Source: Paratinospora sagittata (lineage: Eukaryota; Streptophyta; Magnoliopsida; Ranunculales; Menispermaceae). From it: a DNA stretch of 64,000 bases. The notes beneath the pieces were generated by a model. It was not told where the DNA came from. It did not search any database and worked only from the letters and a program-made list of their open reading frames with translations. Location of the stretch: assembly GCA_035771175.1 (NCBI GenBank), contig CM069600.1, forward strand, positions 4,443,210 through 4,507,209, written 5' to 3'. Below, one piece after another: positions 48,401 to 53,019 of this stretch; within the stretch, counting starts at the first letter, position 1, and each line of letters opens with the position of its first letter. The translations under genes and the position numbers were made by a program.

Positions 48401-49441
48401 AAAACTGCAAAAGAGCACCATGTGACTGCTAGTGCAACAGCATACATTGTTGGGCTCCACCCTATCAGCTATAGCTTAAGGTATGTGGCTATCTAATGTG
48501 GTATTGAAGCTCAAGTTTGCAAGAGGTCTTGGGGTCGAGTCTCTTTCTAAGCATTGGCACATTCAAATATTCTTCATTCGCATGTTTGGCAGTTGTCTAT
48601 TCCTCTACCTCCTTCTTATCTACTCACGCGTTTGATGGGGCTGACATGAGGTACATCACAAACATTATTGGGCCTCCATCCACCAGCTATAGCTTTTAGT
48701 TCAAACGATTATCTGATATTGAATTTTTAAATTGGACCAAATTGTAGTCAAATTAAAATTTTTACTTACAATGTGCATGGAACAAACACACGTACACACC
48801 AAAGTTATCCTAGCTAGGTGACAGTTTAACCATATAACTAACTTATGTCAACAGTCTTGGATCTCCACATCATCAGAAAACAAAAAGAAAGAATTAATAG
48901 TGGCTAACCATCAAATAACAAGATGGTGAAATGATAAAAATGAGGAAACTAGATCATTAAGAAGAACAAATGGCTGTATAAAAATAGCAAGAAAATAGAT
49001 TTCGGGTAAATATAGATGGGAAGCACAACCATTATAAACAAAATTACAGGTGGAATGAGAACATTCAAATGACAATTAGAGCTAAAAGTCTTATTATAAG
49101 AAACGCACCTCAAAGGGAGCAAGGCCCGTCTGCCCATCCAAATTCACTACCGAAATGCCCATGATTAACCTGAACAATGGCTCTGCAGTACAATAAGCGA
49201 CCAAGAACCCCAGCACATAATTATAGAAATTCGACTTCAAACAAAACCTTCGAACTTTAAGATCTTTCATAATCCGCCAAATCCGGTAGAAGCACAAACC
49301 CATAAGAACCAAATGAGAGATGCCCATGACCAGAGTGTCAATGCCACAAGGCGTATATGCACCAAATGCATTCTCCACCGTTCTCGCCCAGATACCATTT
49401 TCCACAGGCTTGCAATACCAAATCAGCGGCTTGAAAGCCAT
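3888..49441 (-). CDS. ABCC12: ABC transporter C family (ABCC/MRP), ABCC12-like, 5' part (16 exons, residues 1-627)
   Basis: Full-size ABCC exporter. The family moves glutathione, glucuronide and similar conjugates by ATP hydrolysis, usually into the vacuole; the substrate here is unknown. The exons listed separately splice in frame to 1,881 nt (627 codons) with no stop. The product starts [12 protein letters not shown], a start typical of the ABCC1/2/11/12 clade. Five TM segments of TMD0 lie at about residues 35-205, the linker follows with CPERH and [12 protein letters not shown]1 spans about 275-580 with hallmark stretches such as [30 protein letters not shown] and [10 protein letters not shown], and exon 16 reaches the NBD1 A-loop (FFSWDSK). 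Walker A and everything after it lie beyond the left edge. Features such as [30 protein letters not shown] and [10 protein letters not shown] resemble ABCC11/12 more than ABCC1/2 from memory. Nothing in the visible exons suggests a pseudogene. Introns range from 90 nt to 13.6 kb. Confidence 0.95.
4029..6443. other. ABCC intron 15 (2.4 kb), mostly unremarkable
   Basis: AT-rich intron sequence. The only recognised element is an RTE-like 3' tail at 5035-5125. Short open frames here do not resemble known proteins. Confidence 0.7.
5035..5125 (+). mobile_element. RTE-type LINE 3' tail fragment
   Basis: Carries the plant RTE tail pattern 'attcatgtagccgacctcac ... agcttagttgagtt'. Related tails occur at 11597, 29029 and, inverted, at about 35450. 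Confidence 0.55.
6444..6611 (-). CDS. ABCC12: ABCC exon 15 (residues 525-580)
   Basis: 168 nt, last TM pair of TMD1: [19 protein letters not shown], then [19 protein letters not shown] and LPNLITQ. Acceptor tttgcag, donor gtgctt. Confidence 0.96.
6612..7135. other. ABCC intron 14, no other feature
   Basis: 524 nt intron with GT-AG ends on the minus strand. Nothing recognised inside. Confidence 0.8.
7136..7229 (-). CDS. ABCC12: ABCC exon 14 (residues 493-524)
   Basis: 94 nt, [19 protein letters not shown] and [18 protein letters not shown] is a family hallmark. The preceding intron is the shortest in the window (90 nt). Confidence 0.95.
7320..7426 (-). CDS. ABCC12: ABCC exon 13 (residues 458-493)
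   Basis: 107 nt, cytoplasmic loop [19 protein letters not shown] through [11 protein letters not shown] and a split Lys codon. Acceptor gctgcag, donor gtaggc. Confidence 0.95.
7427..9112. other. ABCC intron 12 (1.7 kb), no other feature
   Basis: AT-rich sequence with GT-AG ends. No protein homology, repeat structure or RNA gene recognised. Confidence 0.75.
9113..9247 (-). CDS. ABCC12: ABCC exon 12 (residues 413-457)
   Basis: 135 nt, [18 protein letters not shown] then two TM helices through [10 protein letters not shown]; acceptor tatacag, donor gtaccc. Confidence 0.96.
9248..9568 (-). other. ABCC intron 11, GC-AG type
   Basis: 321 nt. It begins gcatga after CTACAG and ends tatacag. It is the only non-GT donor among the fifteen complete introns in the window. 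The strong match of the donor to the AG|GC consensus is typical of GC-AG introns. Confidence 0.85.
9569..9676 (-). CDS. ABCC12: ABCC exon 11 (residues 377-412)
   Basis: 108 nt, [19 protein letters not shown] and [16 protein letters not shown]. It ends in CTACAG followed by gcatga, a GC donor. The position is fixed by homology because the next exon resumes QVCQQLH exactly where the family continues. Confidence 0.95.
10012..10086 (-). CDS. ABCC12: ABCC exon 10 (residues 352-376)
   Basis: 75 nt, [20 protein letters not shown] and following residues, matching the family stretch [14 protein letters not shown]. Acceptor gatccag, donor gtatgc. Confidence 0.95.
10345..10425 (-). mobile_element. Short LINE 3'-end fragment
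   Basis: The stretch from the T-run through 'taaaagaaacaagagagtat' and the following TA-rich part resembles the 3' end of LINE E at 10722-10800. It is therefore read as a very short 5'-truncated LINE tail (minus strand). It lies within a sequence beginning ggccctgtttggttc (10302) that may be an older DNA-transposon remnant. Confidence 0.4.
10722..11138 (-). mobile_element. LINE E, 5'-truncated L1-type insertion with 19-bp target duplication
   Basis: Flanked by a perfect direct repeat tgatagtgaattttatttt at 10703-10721 and 11139-11157. Minus-strand coding remnant 10860-11135 is the C-terminus of ORF2 ([28 protein letters not shown]). The 3' end is A-rich next to the left repeat. Only the last 417 bp of the LINE were inserted, in ABCC intron 9. 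Confidence 0.9.
11597..11692 (+). mobile_element. RTE-type LINE 3' tail fragment
   Basis: Pattern 'gaattcatgtggttggctca ... ttgttgaatttagttga', a diverged form of the tail at 5035-5125. No coding sequence attached. Confidence 0.5.
12147..12212 (-). CDS. ABCC12: ABCC exon 9 (residues 330-351)
   Basis: 66 nt, [19 protein letters not shown] plus VGV; acceptor tttacag, donor gtaaga. Second TM of TMD1. Confidence 0.94.
12487..14490 (+). pseudogene. LINE A ORF1 (DUF4283-type nucleic-acid-binding protein), broken
   Basis: Starts [10 protein letters not shown] near the 5' end of the element. Frame changes occur near 12905 and 13640. The middle part (12919-13659) has the plant LINE ORF1 stretch [20 protein letters not shown], typical of proteins that bind LINE RNA. 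The C-terminal part to 14490 is low in similarity and runs in shifted frames. Confidence 0.7.
14963..15718 (+). pseudogene. LINE A ORF2, endonuclease domain
   Basis: Begins [14 protein letters not shown], then [23 protein letters not shown], and SNHWPI, the usual order of the APE-type endonuclease. Stops at about 15222 and 15479 break it. It stops at SYPNF where LINE D is inserted. Confidence 0.8.
16173..18842 (-). pseudogene. LINE D ORF2 (endonuclease, partial RT, zinc-binding tail)
   Basis: Endonuclease part: [31 protein letters not shown] and [10 protein letters not shown]. Polymerase part: [15 protein letters not shown] and the following leucine-rich segment. Tail: [20 protein letters not shown] and [20 protein letters not shown]. 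The N-terminal half of the polymerase is missing and replaced by the 17561-18155 sequence. Confidence 0.8.
17561..18155. mobile_element. Unclassified insertion/replacement within LINE D
   Basis: AT-rich core flanked by GTCGGGT-rich ends ('ggacggtcgggttggg' at the left, 'ggtcgggtttggtcgggtcg' and 'cttacacccctat' at the right). The right end read on the minus strand (ataggggtgtaagcgaccc) resembles the ends of short plant DNA transposons. LINE D polymerase sequence is missing across it, so a deletion accompanied or followed insertion. It includes a stretched TA/CATA repeat at 18003-18038. Confidence 0.4.
18860..21271 (-). pseudogene. LINE D ORF1 remnant
   Basis: Minus-strand open pieces 20614-20955, 20355-20488 and 19187-19432 form a discontinuous ORF1-like frame, low-complexity and acidic/serine-rich as in plant LINE ORF1 C-terminal parts. 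It is split by the hAT-like element. Assignment rests on position upstream of ORF2 rather than on a domain. Confidence 0.45.
19430..20346. mobile_element. hAT-like non-autonomous element, copy 1 (917 bp)
   Basis: Flanked by an exact 8-bp direct repeat gctgaaac (19422-19429, 20347-20354). Ends are inverted: CAAGGTACGAAACTTCG at the left and CAAGGTCTAAACATTCG on the opposite strand at the right. The interior is AT-rich with repeated 'tcgaattt' motifs and no coding potential. An inverted relative lies at 41201-42132. The 8-bp duplication and CANNG ends fit the hAT superfamily. Confidence 0.85.
21440..24212 (+). pseudogene. LINE A ORF2, reverse transcriptase and zinc-binding tail
   Basis: Resumes FGVKNNHKR, then DFEKAYDSV (22322-22350), the catalytic box [11 protein letters not shown] (about 22620-22655), [23 protein letters not shown] sequence and the C-terminal [19 protein letters not shown] region (24040-24100). 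Several frameshifts and stops are present. The polymerase would have copied LINE RNA at the target site. Confidence 0.82.
24346..25789. other. Intron 8 remainder right of LINE A, no gene
   Basis: AT-rich intron sequence, no conserved protein or structured repeat recognised. Short open frames here look spurious. Confidence 0.7.
25790..25846 (-). CDS. ABCC12: ABCC exon 8 (residues 311-329)
   Basis: 57 nt, encodes [19 protein letters not shown], the conserved first TMD1 segment. It sits alone between the two largest introns (7, 11.8 kb; 8, 13.6 kb). Confidence 0.93.
26400..26735 (+). mobile_element. LINE F, 5'-truncated L1-type 3' end
   Basis: Plus-strand ORF2 C-terminal remnant ([20 protein letters not shown], then [12 protein letters not shown] in a shifted frame), followed by a 3' UTR ending in gtttcctgtaagaaaaaa. 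About 335 bp. No clear target duplication seen. Confidence 0.75.
27100..27736. mobile_element. hAT-like non-autonomous element (637 bp)
   Basis: Flanked by an exact 8-bp repeat aatgcaac (27092-27099 and 27737-27744). The left end begins CAATGTTATCAAGG and the right end, on the opposite strand, CAAGGTAAATAC. Sub-terminal GC-rich 'gcgcctcaagcg' motifs stand out from an AT-rich core. No coding sequence. Confidence 0.75.
27745..29028. other. Intron 7 segment, no gene
   Basis: Contains a purine-rich block (27815-27925) followed by a pyrimidine-rich block (27955-28045). The overlapping open frames here reflect base bias rather than protein coding. Nothing else recognised. Confidence 0.6.
29029..29091 (+). 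mobile_element. RTE-type tail hit by LINE B
   Basis: 'attcatgtagctgaccccat ... gtagttgagttt' is an RTE tail like those at 5035 and 11597. LINE B integrated in it: the tail's ggtagttgagttt reappears at 35329-35341. Confidence 0.5.
29092..29965 (+). pseudogene. LINE B ORF1 C-terminal remnant
   Basis: Reads in one frame through 29433 (stop) and continues in another from 29473, with acidic and serine-rich sequence ([34 protein letters not shown]). No conserved domain visible. Assigned to ORF1 by position in front of ORF2. Confidence 0.5.
30146..30478 (-). pseudogene. Copia gag, N-terminal part (copy 2)
   Basis: 110 residues open: [33 protein letters not shown] and [11 protein letters not shown]. 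This is the family's gag N-terminal domain and the cleanest gag N-terminus in the window. It continues, shifted, to about 29970. Confidence 0.8.
31309..31568 (-). repeat. Copia 5' LTR (copy 2, 260 bp)
   Basis: TGTTGTAAAA...CCACAACA. Only one unit of the 18-bp minisatellite, which makes it the shortest of the four LTRs. Confidence 0.85.
31569..35115 (+). pseudogene. LINE B ORF2 (endonuclease, RT, zinc-binding tail), nearly intact
   Basis: A long frame to 33151 covers the endonuclease ([48 protein letters not shown]) and the start of the polymerase ([17 protein letters not shown]). A stop at 33149-33151 falls where relatives have Gln (IEDTQFxFVH). A shift near 33230 leads to a second frame (33234-34550) with [23 protein letters not shown], the catalytic FVDDTLFLL and [12 protein letters not shown] further shift near 34545 leads to the zinc-binding tail ([20 protein letters not shown] ... 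HLFFGCPF). It is the best-preserved LINE protein here. The first part of the endonuclease is missing. Confidence 0.88.
35443..36620 (-). mobile_element. RTE-type LINE, degenerate ORF2 and 3' tail
   Basis: Minus-strand fragments match plant RTE polymerases: [20 protein letters not shown] and [20 protein letters not shown] (36615-36420), [20 protein letters not shown] (36238-36050) and the C-terminal ...[20 protein letters not shown] (35934-35704). The tail at 35455-35515 has the RTE pattern (inverted relative to 5035). A (TA)n tract replaces the polymerase segment between the first two pieces. Confidence 0.82.
36362..36414. repeat. (TA)n microsatellite, 53 bp
   Basis: Pure AT dinucleotide tract inside the RTE remnant. 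The sequence cctaattgta occurs on both sides, suggesting local slippage or duplication. Confidence 0.95.
36660..37644. other. Intron 7 end segment, no gene
   Basis: AT-rich, with a 25-bp poly-A run at 37170-37194. Nothing else recognised. Confidence 0.7.
37645..37669 (-). CDS. ABCC12: ABCC exon 7 (25-nt micro-exon, residues 302-310)
   Basis: Encodes RFWLGGLFK, matching the family stretch RFWxGGxxK. Acceptor ttttag, donor gtgagg. Without it the frame from exon 6 to exon 8 would fail. It is easily missed by automatic gene prediction. Confidence 0.9.
38005..38085 (-). CDS. ABCC12: ABCC exon 6 (residues 275-302)
   Basis: 81 nt, encodes [20 protein letters not shown] and following residues to a split Arg codon. 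Matches the linker/TMD1 junction of the family. Intron 5 before it is only 105 nt. Confidence 0.93.
38191..38305 (-). CDS. ABCC12: ABCC exon 5 (residues 237-275)
   Basis: 115 nt, linker between TMD0 and TMD1: [15 protein letters not shown] then [20 protein letters not shown]. Acceptor ctggtag, donor gtatgg. Confidence 0.95.
38658..38941 (+). mobile_element. TRIM-like mini-LTR element 1 (284 bp)
   Basis: Two direct repeats of about 76 bp (38658-38733 and 38867-38941) both start tgtcaatgatagc and end in ca. The second is preceded by the purine tract gaggggaag (38858-38866), as expected for a polypurine tract. The first is followed by tagttagagctcc, a diverged initiator-Met primer site. The 130-bp interior has no coding. 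It lies in ABCC intron 4. No target duplication is seen. Confidence 0.55.
38987..39143 (-). CDS. ABCC12: ABCC exon 4 (residues 185-237)
   Basis: 157 nt, starts [20 protein letters not shown] (TM5 and start of the linker) and runs through [18 protein letters not shown] to a phase-1 donor gtgagt. Confidence 0.95.
39709..39748 (-). CDS. ABCC12: ABCC exon 3 (micro-exon, residues 171-184)
   Basis: Only 40 nt, encoding [14 protein letters not shown] between acceptor gcttgcag and donor gtttgt. It restores the frame between exons 2 and 4 and fits the family alignment (YLYISEV). Confidence 0.93.
39749..40720. other. Intron 2, left part, no gene
   Basis: AT-rich intron sequence without recognised features before the SINE. 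Confidence 0.7.
40738..40890 (+). mobile_element. tRNA-derived SINE (about 153 bp)
   Basis: Flanked by direct repeats taatggattaggagttg (40721-40737) and taatggatcgggagttg (40891-40907), two mismatches in 17. It starts tggttgggctaatggctcg (A-box-like), has a B-box-like ccgagtttgatttcc, is GC-rich compared with the intron, and ends in a short A-run before the right repeat. Confidence 0.7.
41201..42364. mobile_element. hAT-like element, copy 2, with duplicated terminus
   Basis: Inverted relative of 19430-20346: the left end is CATGGTTCGAAAATTC and 42132 ends the matching body (...GATCCTTG on plus). A second, partial copy of the terminal 230 bp follows (42133-42364, ending CGAACCTTG). Long stretches match copy 1 in reverse orientation. 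No convincing 8-bp target duplication. Confidence 0.75.
42823..43001 (-). CDS. ABCC12: ABCC exon 2 (residues 112-171)
   Basis: 179 nt, acceptor ttttacag, donor gtaaat, ends in a split Arg codon. TM3 and TM4 of TMD0; conserved [17 protein letters not shown] and [10 protein letters not shown]. Confidence 0.95.
43002..44165. other. Intron 1, left part, no gene
   Basis: Holds a T-run (43172-43181) followed by TA-rich sequence resembling a LINE 3' end on the minus strand (43170-43330, weak), and a diverged repeat of 'agtagtttttctatt...aaaagcaact' at about 43629 and 43735. No coding seen. Confidence 0.5.
44166..44535 (-). repeat. Copia 3' LTR (copy 3, 370 bp)
   Basis: TGTTAAAT...CCACAACA. It has two blocks of the 18-bp minisatellite (about 7 units), and a small deletion near 44215 relative to the other LTRs. 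Confidence 0.9.
44543..47425 (-). pseudogene. Copia copy 3 polyprotein remnant
   Basis: In transcription order: gag end with CCHC knuckle (47425-47150, a stop just before the knuckle), protease with [12 protein letters not shown] (about 46900), integrase zinc finger and core ([34 protein letters not shown], 46788-46138), integrase C part ([13 protein letters not shown], 46104-45780), RT with [15 protein letters not shown] and YVDDIIMTG (45696-45436), RT end ([17 protein letters not shown], 45282-44929) and RNase H ([22 protein letters not shown], 44836-44543). Several stops, shifts and two deletions make it inactive. Confidence 0.9.
47503..47792 (-). repeat. Copia 5' LTR (copy 3, 290 bp)
   Basis: Same ends as its partner but only about three minisatellite units, so the two LTRs of one element differ by 80 bp. 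Confidence 0.9.
47793..48422. other. Intron 1 segment between copia 3 and TRIM-like 2, no gene
   Basis: AT-rich sequence; nothing recognised. Confidence 0.65.
48423..48718 (+). mobile_element. TRIM-like mini-LTR element 2 (about 296 bp)
   Basis: Two diverged direct repeats (48423-48498 and 48642-48718) share 'acattgttgggctccaccc' / 'acattattgggcctccatcc' and 'agctatagctt'. The first is followed by tggtattgaagc, 10 of 12 matching the initiator-Met primer site. The second is preceded by gatggggc. Clearly related to element 1 at 38658. ABCC intron 1. Confidence 0.55.
49109..49441 (-). CDS. ABCC12: ABCC exon 1 (start codon, residues 1-111)
   Basis: 333 nt, phase 0 at its end (ends ...GLAPFE, donor gtgcgt). 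The start is the family start MxFxPLxWYCKPV. It encodes the first two TM helices of TMD0 ([16 protein letters not shown] and [11 protein letters not shown]...LFRLIMG). Confidence 0.96.
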
Positions 49442-49517
49442 TGTATATCACTCTTCAACCACTAAAAACACATCAATAGAGCTAATTGTGCAGAACAGAT
49501 ATTCCAAATTGCAACTT
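49442..49517 (-). other. 5' UTR part next to the ABCC start codon
   Basis: On the minus strand a pyrimidine-rich stretch ending in gttgcag gives an acceptor at 49518. The 76 nt between it and the ATG hold a stop in frame with the coding sequence, so the ATG at 49441 is the first in this exon that could serve. Inferred 5' UTR. Confidence 0.55.
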
Positions 49518-49952
49518 CTGCAACAAAAAAAATCACATCAAAAAGTTGATATTTGTAAATTTAACAAGATACAAGCAATTAATTAGCAGTCACTTTAGTA
49601 ACTCAGGAAAAAAAAAAAACATGTCTTTTGAATTCTAAAAAGCTTTGTTTCACTACAAAAGCAGAACTTTTTGCCCCCCAACATCACCGTAAAAAAGAGC
49701 CTGCCTTTTTTCCCCCAAATTAAACATTGAAGAACAGATTTCCAAAGAAACAAACTCTCTATTGTAAGTTTCAGTGCAATTTGAACATCTTTTCATCCAT
49801 TTCTGAACGTCTATAAATTACAGACAAAAAACAATTTAACATTCATAACAAACATAAAAGAGAAACATCGCCTTTACACACACGTTGTTTCTAACGTGAT
49901 TCGAGACAATCTAGTAAAGAAAACGTTTCTTTTGGTGGATCTCCTAACAAAG

Positions 49953-49986
<34 letters not shown>

Positions 49987-50300
49987 TAAAAAGCAAAAAG
50001 CACCTCAAATCTTGAACCAGTTGAACAAACTAACGACGAAACGTAGTAAGCGTTGTTTCTTCAACCTACAAATCTAAAACTACAAACACAGAAAGATCGA
50101 TACGTAAACCAACACTTCAACAACAACAACAAGAACATGAGAAGTTTCGATGAAGAAATGCAATAGATTAGATTTTCTCCGATTTGAGATAATAAAAAGA
50201 AGAATCTAACCTTTTGTGAAGAAGGAATCGATCTCTGATTCTATTTCAGAATAGAATAATAACCTTTTTATTGTTTTATTTTATTTTTATTTTTATTTTG
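49518..50300 (-). other. Probable ABCC 5' leader intron and upstream leader/promoter
   Basis: Two candidate donors fit the acceptor at 49518: one after CACAAAAG at 50211 and one after TTTGAG at 50004. The intron would contain the (TAA)n microsatellite at 49953-49984. The true first exon and start of transcription cannot be fixed from sequence alone; an AT-rich TATA-like stretch lies near 50260-50275 (minus strand). Confidence 0.35.
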
Positions 50301-51360
50301 TCAGAGCCGCTTGACGAGTAGCGGGACAAAAAACGAGAGCTTAGCGTCATGGCTTACGATTTCTAGTAAGGCTGCGCCAATAATTTTATGGAGCTTTTTT
50401 TGAAGTCAGAGAAACATTTACAGCTTCATTTACAGCTTCATTTTGGTTTGAGTCGATCAATTTTTATTTTTATTTTTTTTTTGTAATTCAATTACTAGTA
50501 TGCTTTGGATGGAAATTTTTTACAATTTATTTATTTTTAATCCCAGTAACGAAACGTAACACAAGGTTTAATGTTCTTACTCCACGTCAAAAAAATATTT
50601 TTTTCTAAAATACACTTATATGATTTGTCTAAACTATCTTTGAATTAATTTTATTTTTACCTAACTCTATCTTACTAAATTTACCTCATCATAAACTCGT
50701 ATACTATTTATCATCTTCATCCCACAAACCTTAAACCTTCGTCTTCATTTTATAAATTTTAAACCATTCTTCTATTTTAATGTTTATATTGCTACCTTTC
50801 TTTCCCTAAACACTCTTTATAACATTTTACAGCCATTTTTAAGGTATTTTTTAGTGATTTATTCAAGTGTGTAGAAACTCAAAGTAATCAAAACATTCGA
50901 TCTTCATGCCATTTAAAAGCATAATGGCGGATTGTTCAAATTGGGACAATATTTAACAAATTTTAATGAGTTTTTTGCGGTTTTTTTTTTTATGTATTAT
51001 AAGTTTTAAATTAAAAAAATTATCATCGATTCCAGCTTGCGTGCCCGAACCTATGACAGTAGGTTCGGTCGGATCCAACCAAATTTATGTATTAAGTTCA
51101 GTTAAATCCGATCGAACCTTAAATTTTCAAGTTTTTTTGAGGTGATACCCCTTTAGTAAGCTATGATGATAATCTAACTTGTTTGTTGGTATTTTTTATA
51201 GTTTTTGATGTAACTTGTATGCCGATGTATTGTTAAACCCTGTATTGCTATCTATCGATGACAAACAGTATACTGACGCTTAAATAAAATGAAAGATAAG
51301 TTAAAATTAGCTCATATCACGGACATAAATATATAATTATCATTCGAATATCTTCGAAAA
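50301..51360. other. Upstream region of the ABCC gene, no gene
   Basis: AT-rich, presumably holding the ABCC promoter near its left end. No coding sequence or recognised repeat. Confidence 0.6.
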
Positions 51361-52360
51361 AAATCAATATATAATTACGTTATCATCAAGACATTGAGAA
51401 GTGTGAGTACTTTCAAATAAAAAAAAGACAATGAGGAGTTGCTTTCTAAAAGAATGAAGATCTAGGATCCTTTTTCTCCACTTTTTGTCCATCAAAAAGT
51501 AAGTCTTATTGGAAATATTTGTCGTATGTTTCGCACCCTTGTGAGTAAAGAGTTTTTGATAGGTTTTTTTAATCTATACTTTTGTGATCTTTATTATTGT
51601 GTGGTACTCCTTTTTCCTTTCCTTATTTTCAAATGATTCCTCCCATTAGCTTGTGTGTCAAGAGATGACTCTTATTAGTTATAGTCATCACACCAATCTT
51701 AATCTTAAGTTGGTTAGCAATTTAGGTGATAGAACTTTGGGTTGGAGGACAACTTGGTTCAATTAACATGTTATATTAACATGCATATATTATTAGTTAT
51801 ATTAACGTGCTTTGGGCTCAAATTAAAATATACACAATCCTATTTAAAATCGAGTATAATACATTAAATTCGAAATACAAACAATAGTAAAGATTTCATG
51901 ACAAAAATTTATTTATTATATTTATATTTTAAATCTCGTGATGAGATCACCGAATAAGATAGCGAAGTAGCTAGAACCTGTATTTATGATTCATAAAAAT
52001 ATAAGTTTGAGTCTTATCGTCAGGTAGAGTGGATGCGACCTTTGTCTGAAAAAAAATTTCTTGTGTCGTGAACTACATGTAGAGGCACCTACACATTTAT
52101 TGTGATACAACACTCTATTTCCTAATTAAAGTTTGTCCCTGAGGGTTAGCCGATGGGCGGAAGGTGACTCATATGCTTCAGTTTACCTAAAAAAAAAACC
52201 CATAATGATATATTGATACTAATTATAATTTAGATTTTTTTATTTTATTTGATTTTTTTTTTTTGTGGGGGTCAACATCGGAGTACAAATTGCCAAGTGG
52301 GCAACCCATTTTTATCATCTTCATCAAAGCAAGAACAATATTCCTCAAACTAATAATTGT
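51361..52360 (+). repeat. Duplicated block X, copy 1
   Basis: Matches 53020-54690 in the same orientation ('tttttctccactttttgtcc', 'tgtggtactcctt', 'aacttggttcaattaac', 'gggcaacccatttt'). It lacks the insertion at 53310-53813 and so shows the empty site (ttagcaatttaggtg near 51713). Confidence 0.85.
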
Positions 52361-52376
52361 ATCCTTAAACTAATAA

Positions 52377-52783
52377 TTGTTAGATAGCGTTAAAAGAATT
52401 GAATAAGTTCACCCTTAAACTAATAATTGTATCTTTAAGTACTCAGCATTTTAACTTAATTCTTACCTTTAAATCTTGACACATGGAGACTGTCACTTGA
52501 GACTTGTACCTTATTGGTATGATTAATTAAAAAAACAATTTAATCTGTATAATGCTAGCTTTATGGTCAACAAACCTATTAGTGATGAAATTCTTTGATC
52601 TTCATTTTGCATATGTTTCAACTTCTACATCTAAATTAATTTAGTCTTCAATAATAGATATGTATTCATCCTTGTATATTAAATTTTAAGTGAAGGGTCC
52701 AATAGCAAAATAAAGAAGTAATAGATGTTAATATTCATCCTTGTTAAATTCAAATGAAAGATAAAAATACAAAAGATATTAAG
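52377..52783 (+). repeat. Duplicated block Y, copy 1
   Basis: Matches 57778-58148 nearly base for base ('ttaaaagaattgaataagtt', 'ctttaaatcttgacacatgg'). It continues through the point where the SINE is inserted in copy 2 (aaatgaaagataaaaatac near 52752). Confidence 0.88.
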
Positions 52784-53019
52784 GATTCTTGGAATAGTTG
52801 TTGGAATTTAGCTGATTTTAGTGATGTTACCAAAGACTTTTATTTCTTGCTTAATGATTAATTTTCATCTTTGTCAAAAAAAAAAAAATTGTTACTAGTA
52901 TTAGTATATTAATTTACTAATTTAGCTATATATTATACTTTTTGAGCCCACTCTAATTCACATTTTTGATGTCATGCATTTTTATAAACCCTATGTACCC
53001 TTAATTTCATTTCAAATAT

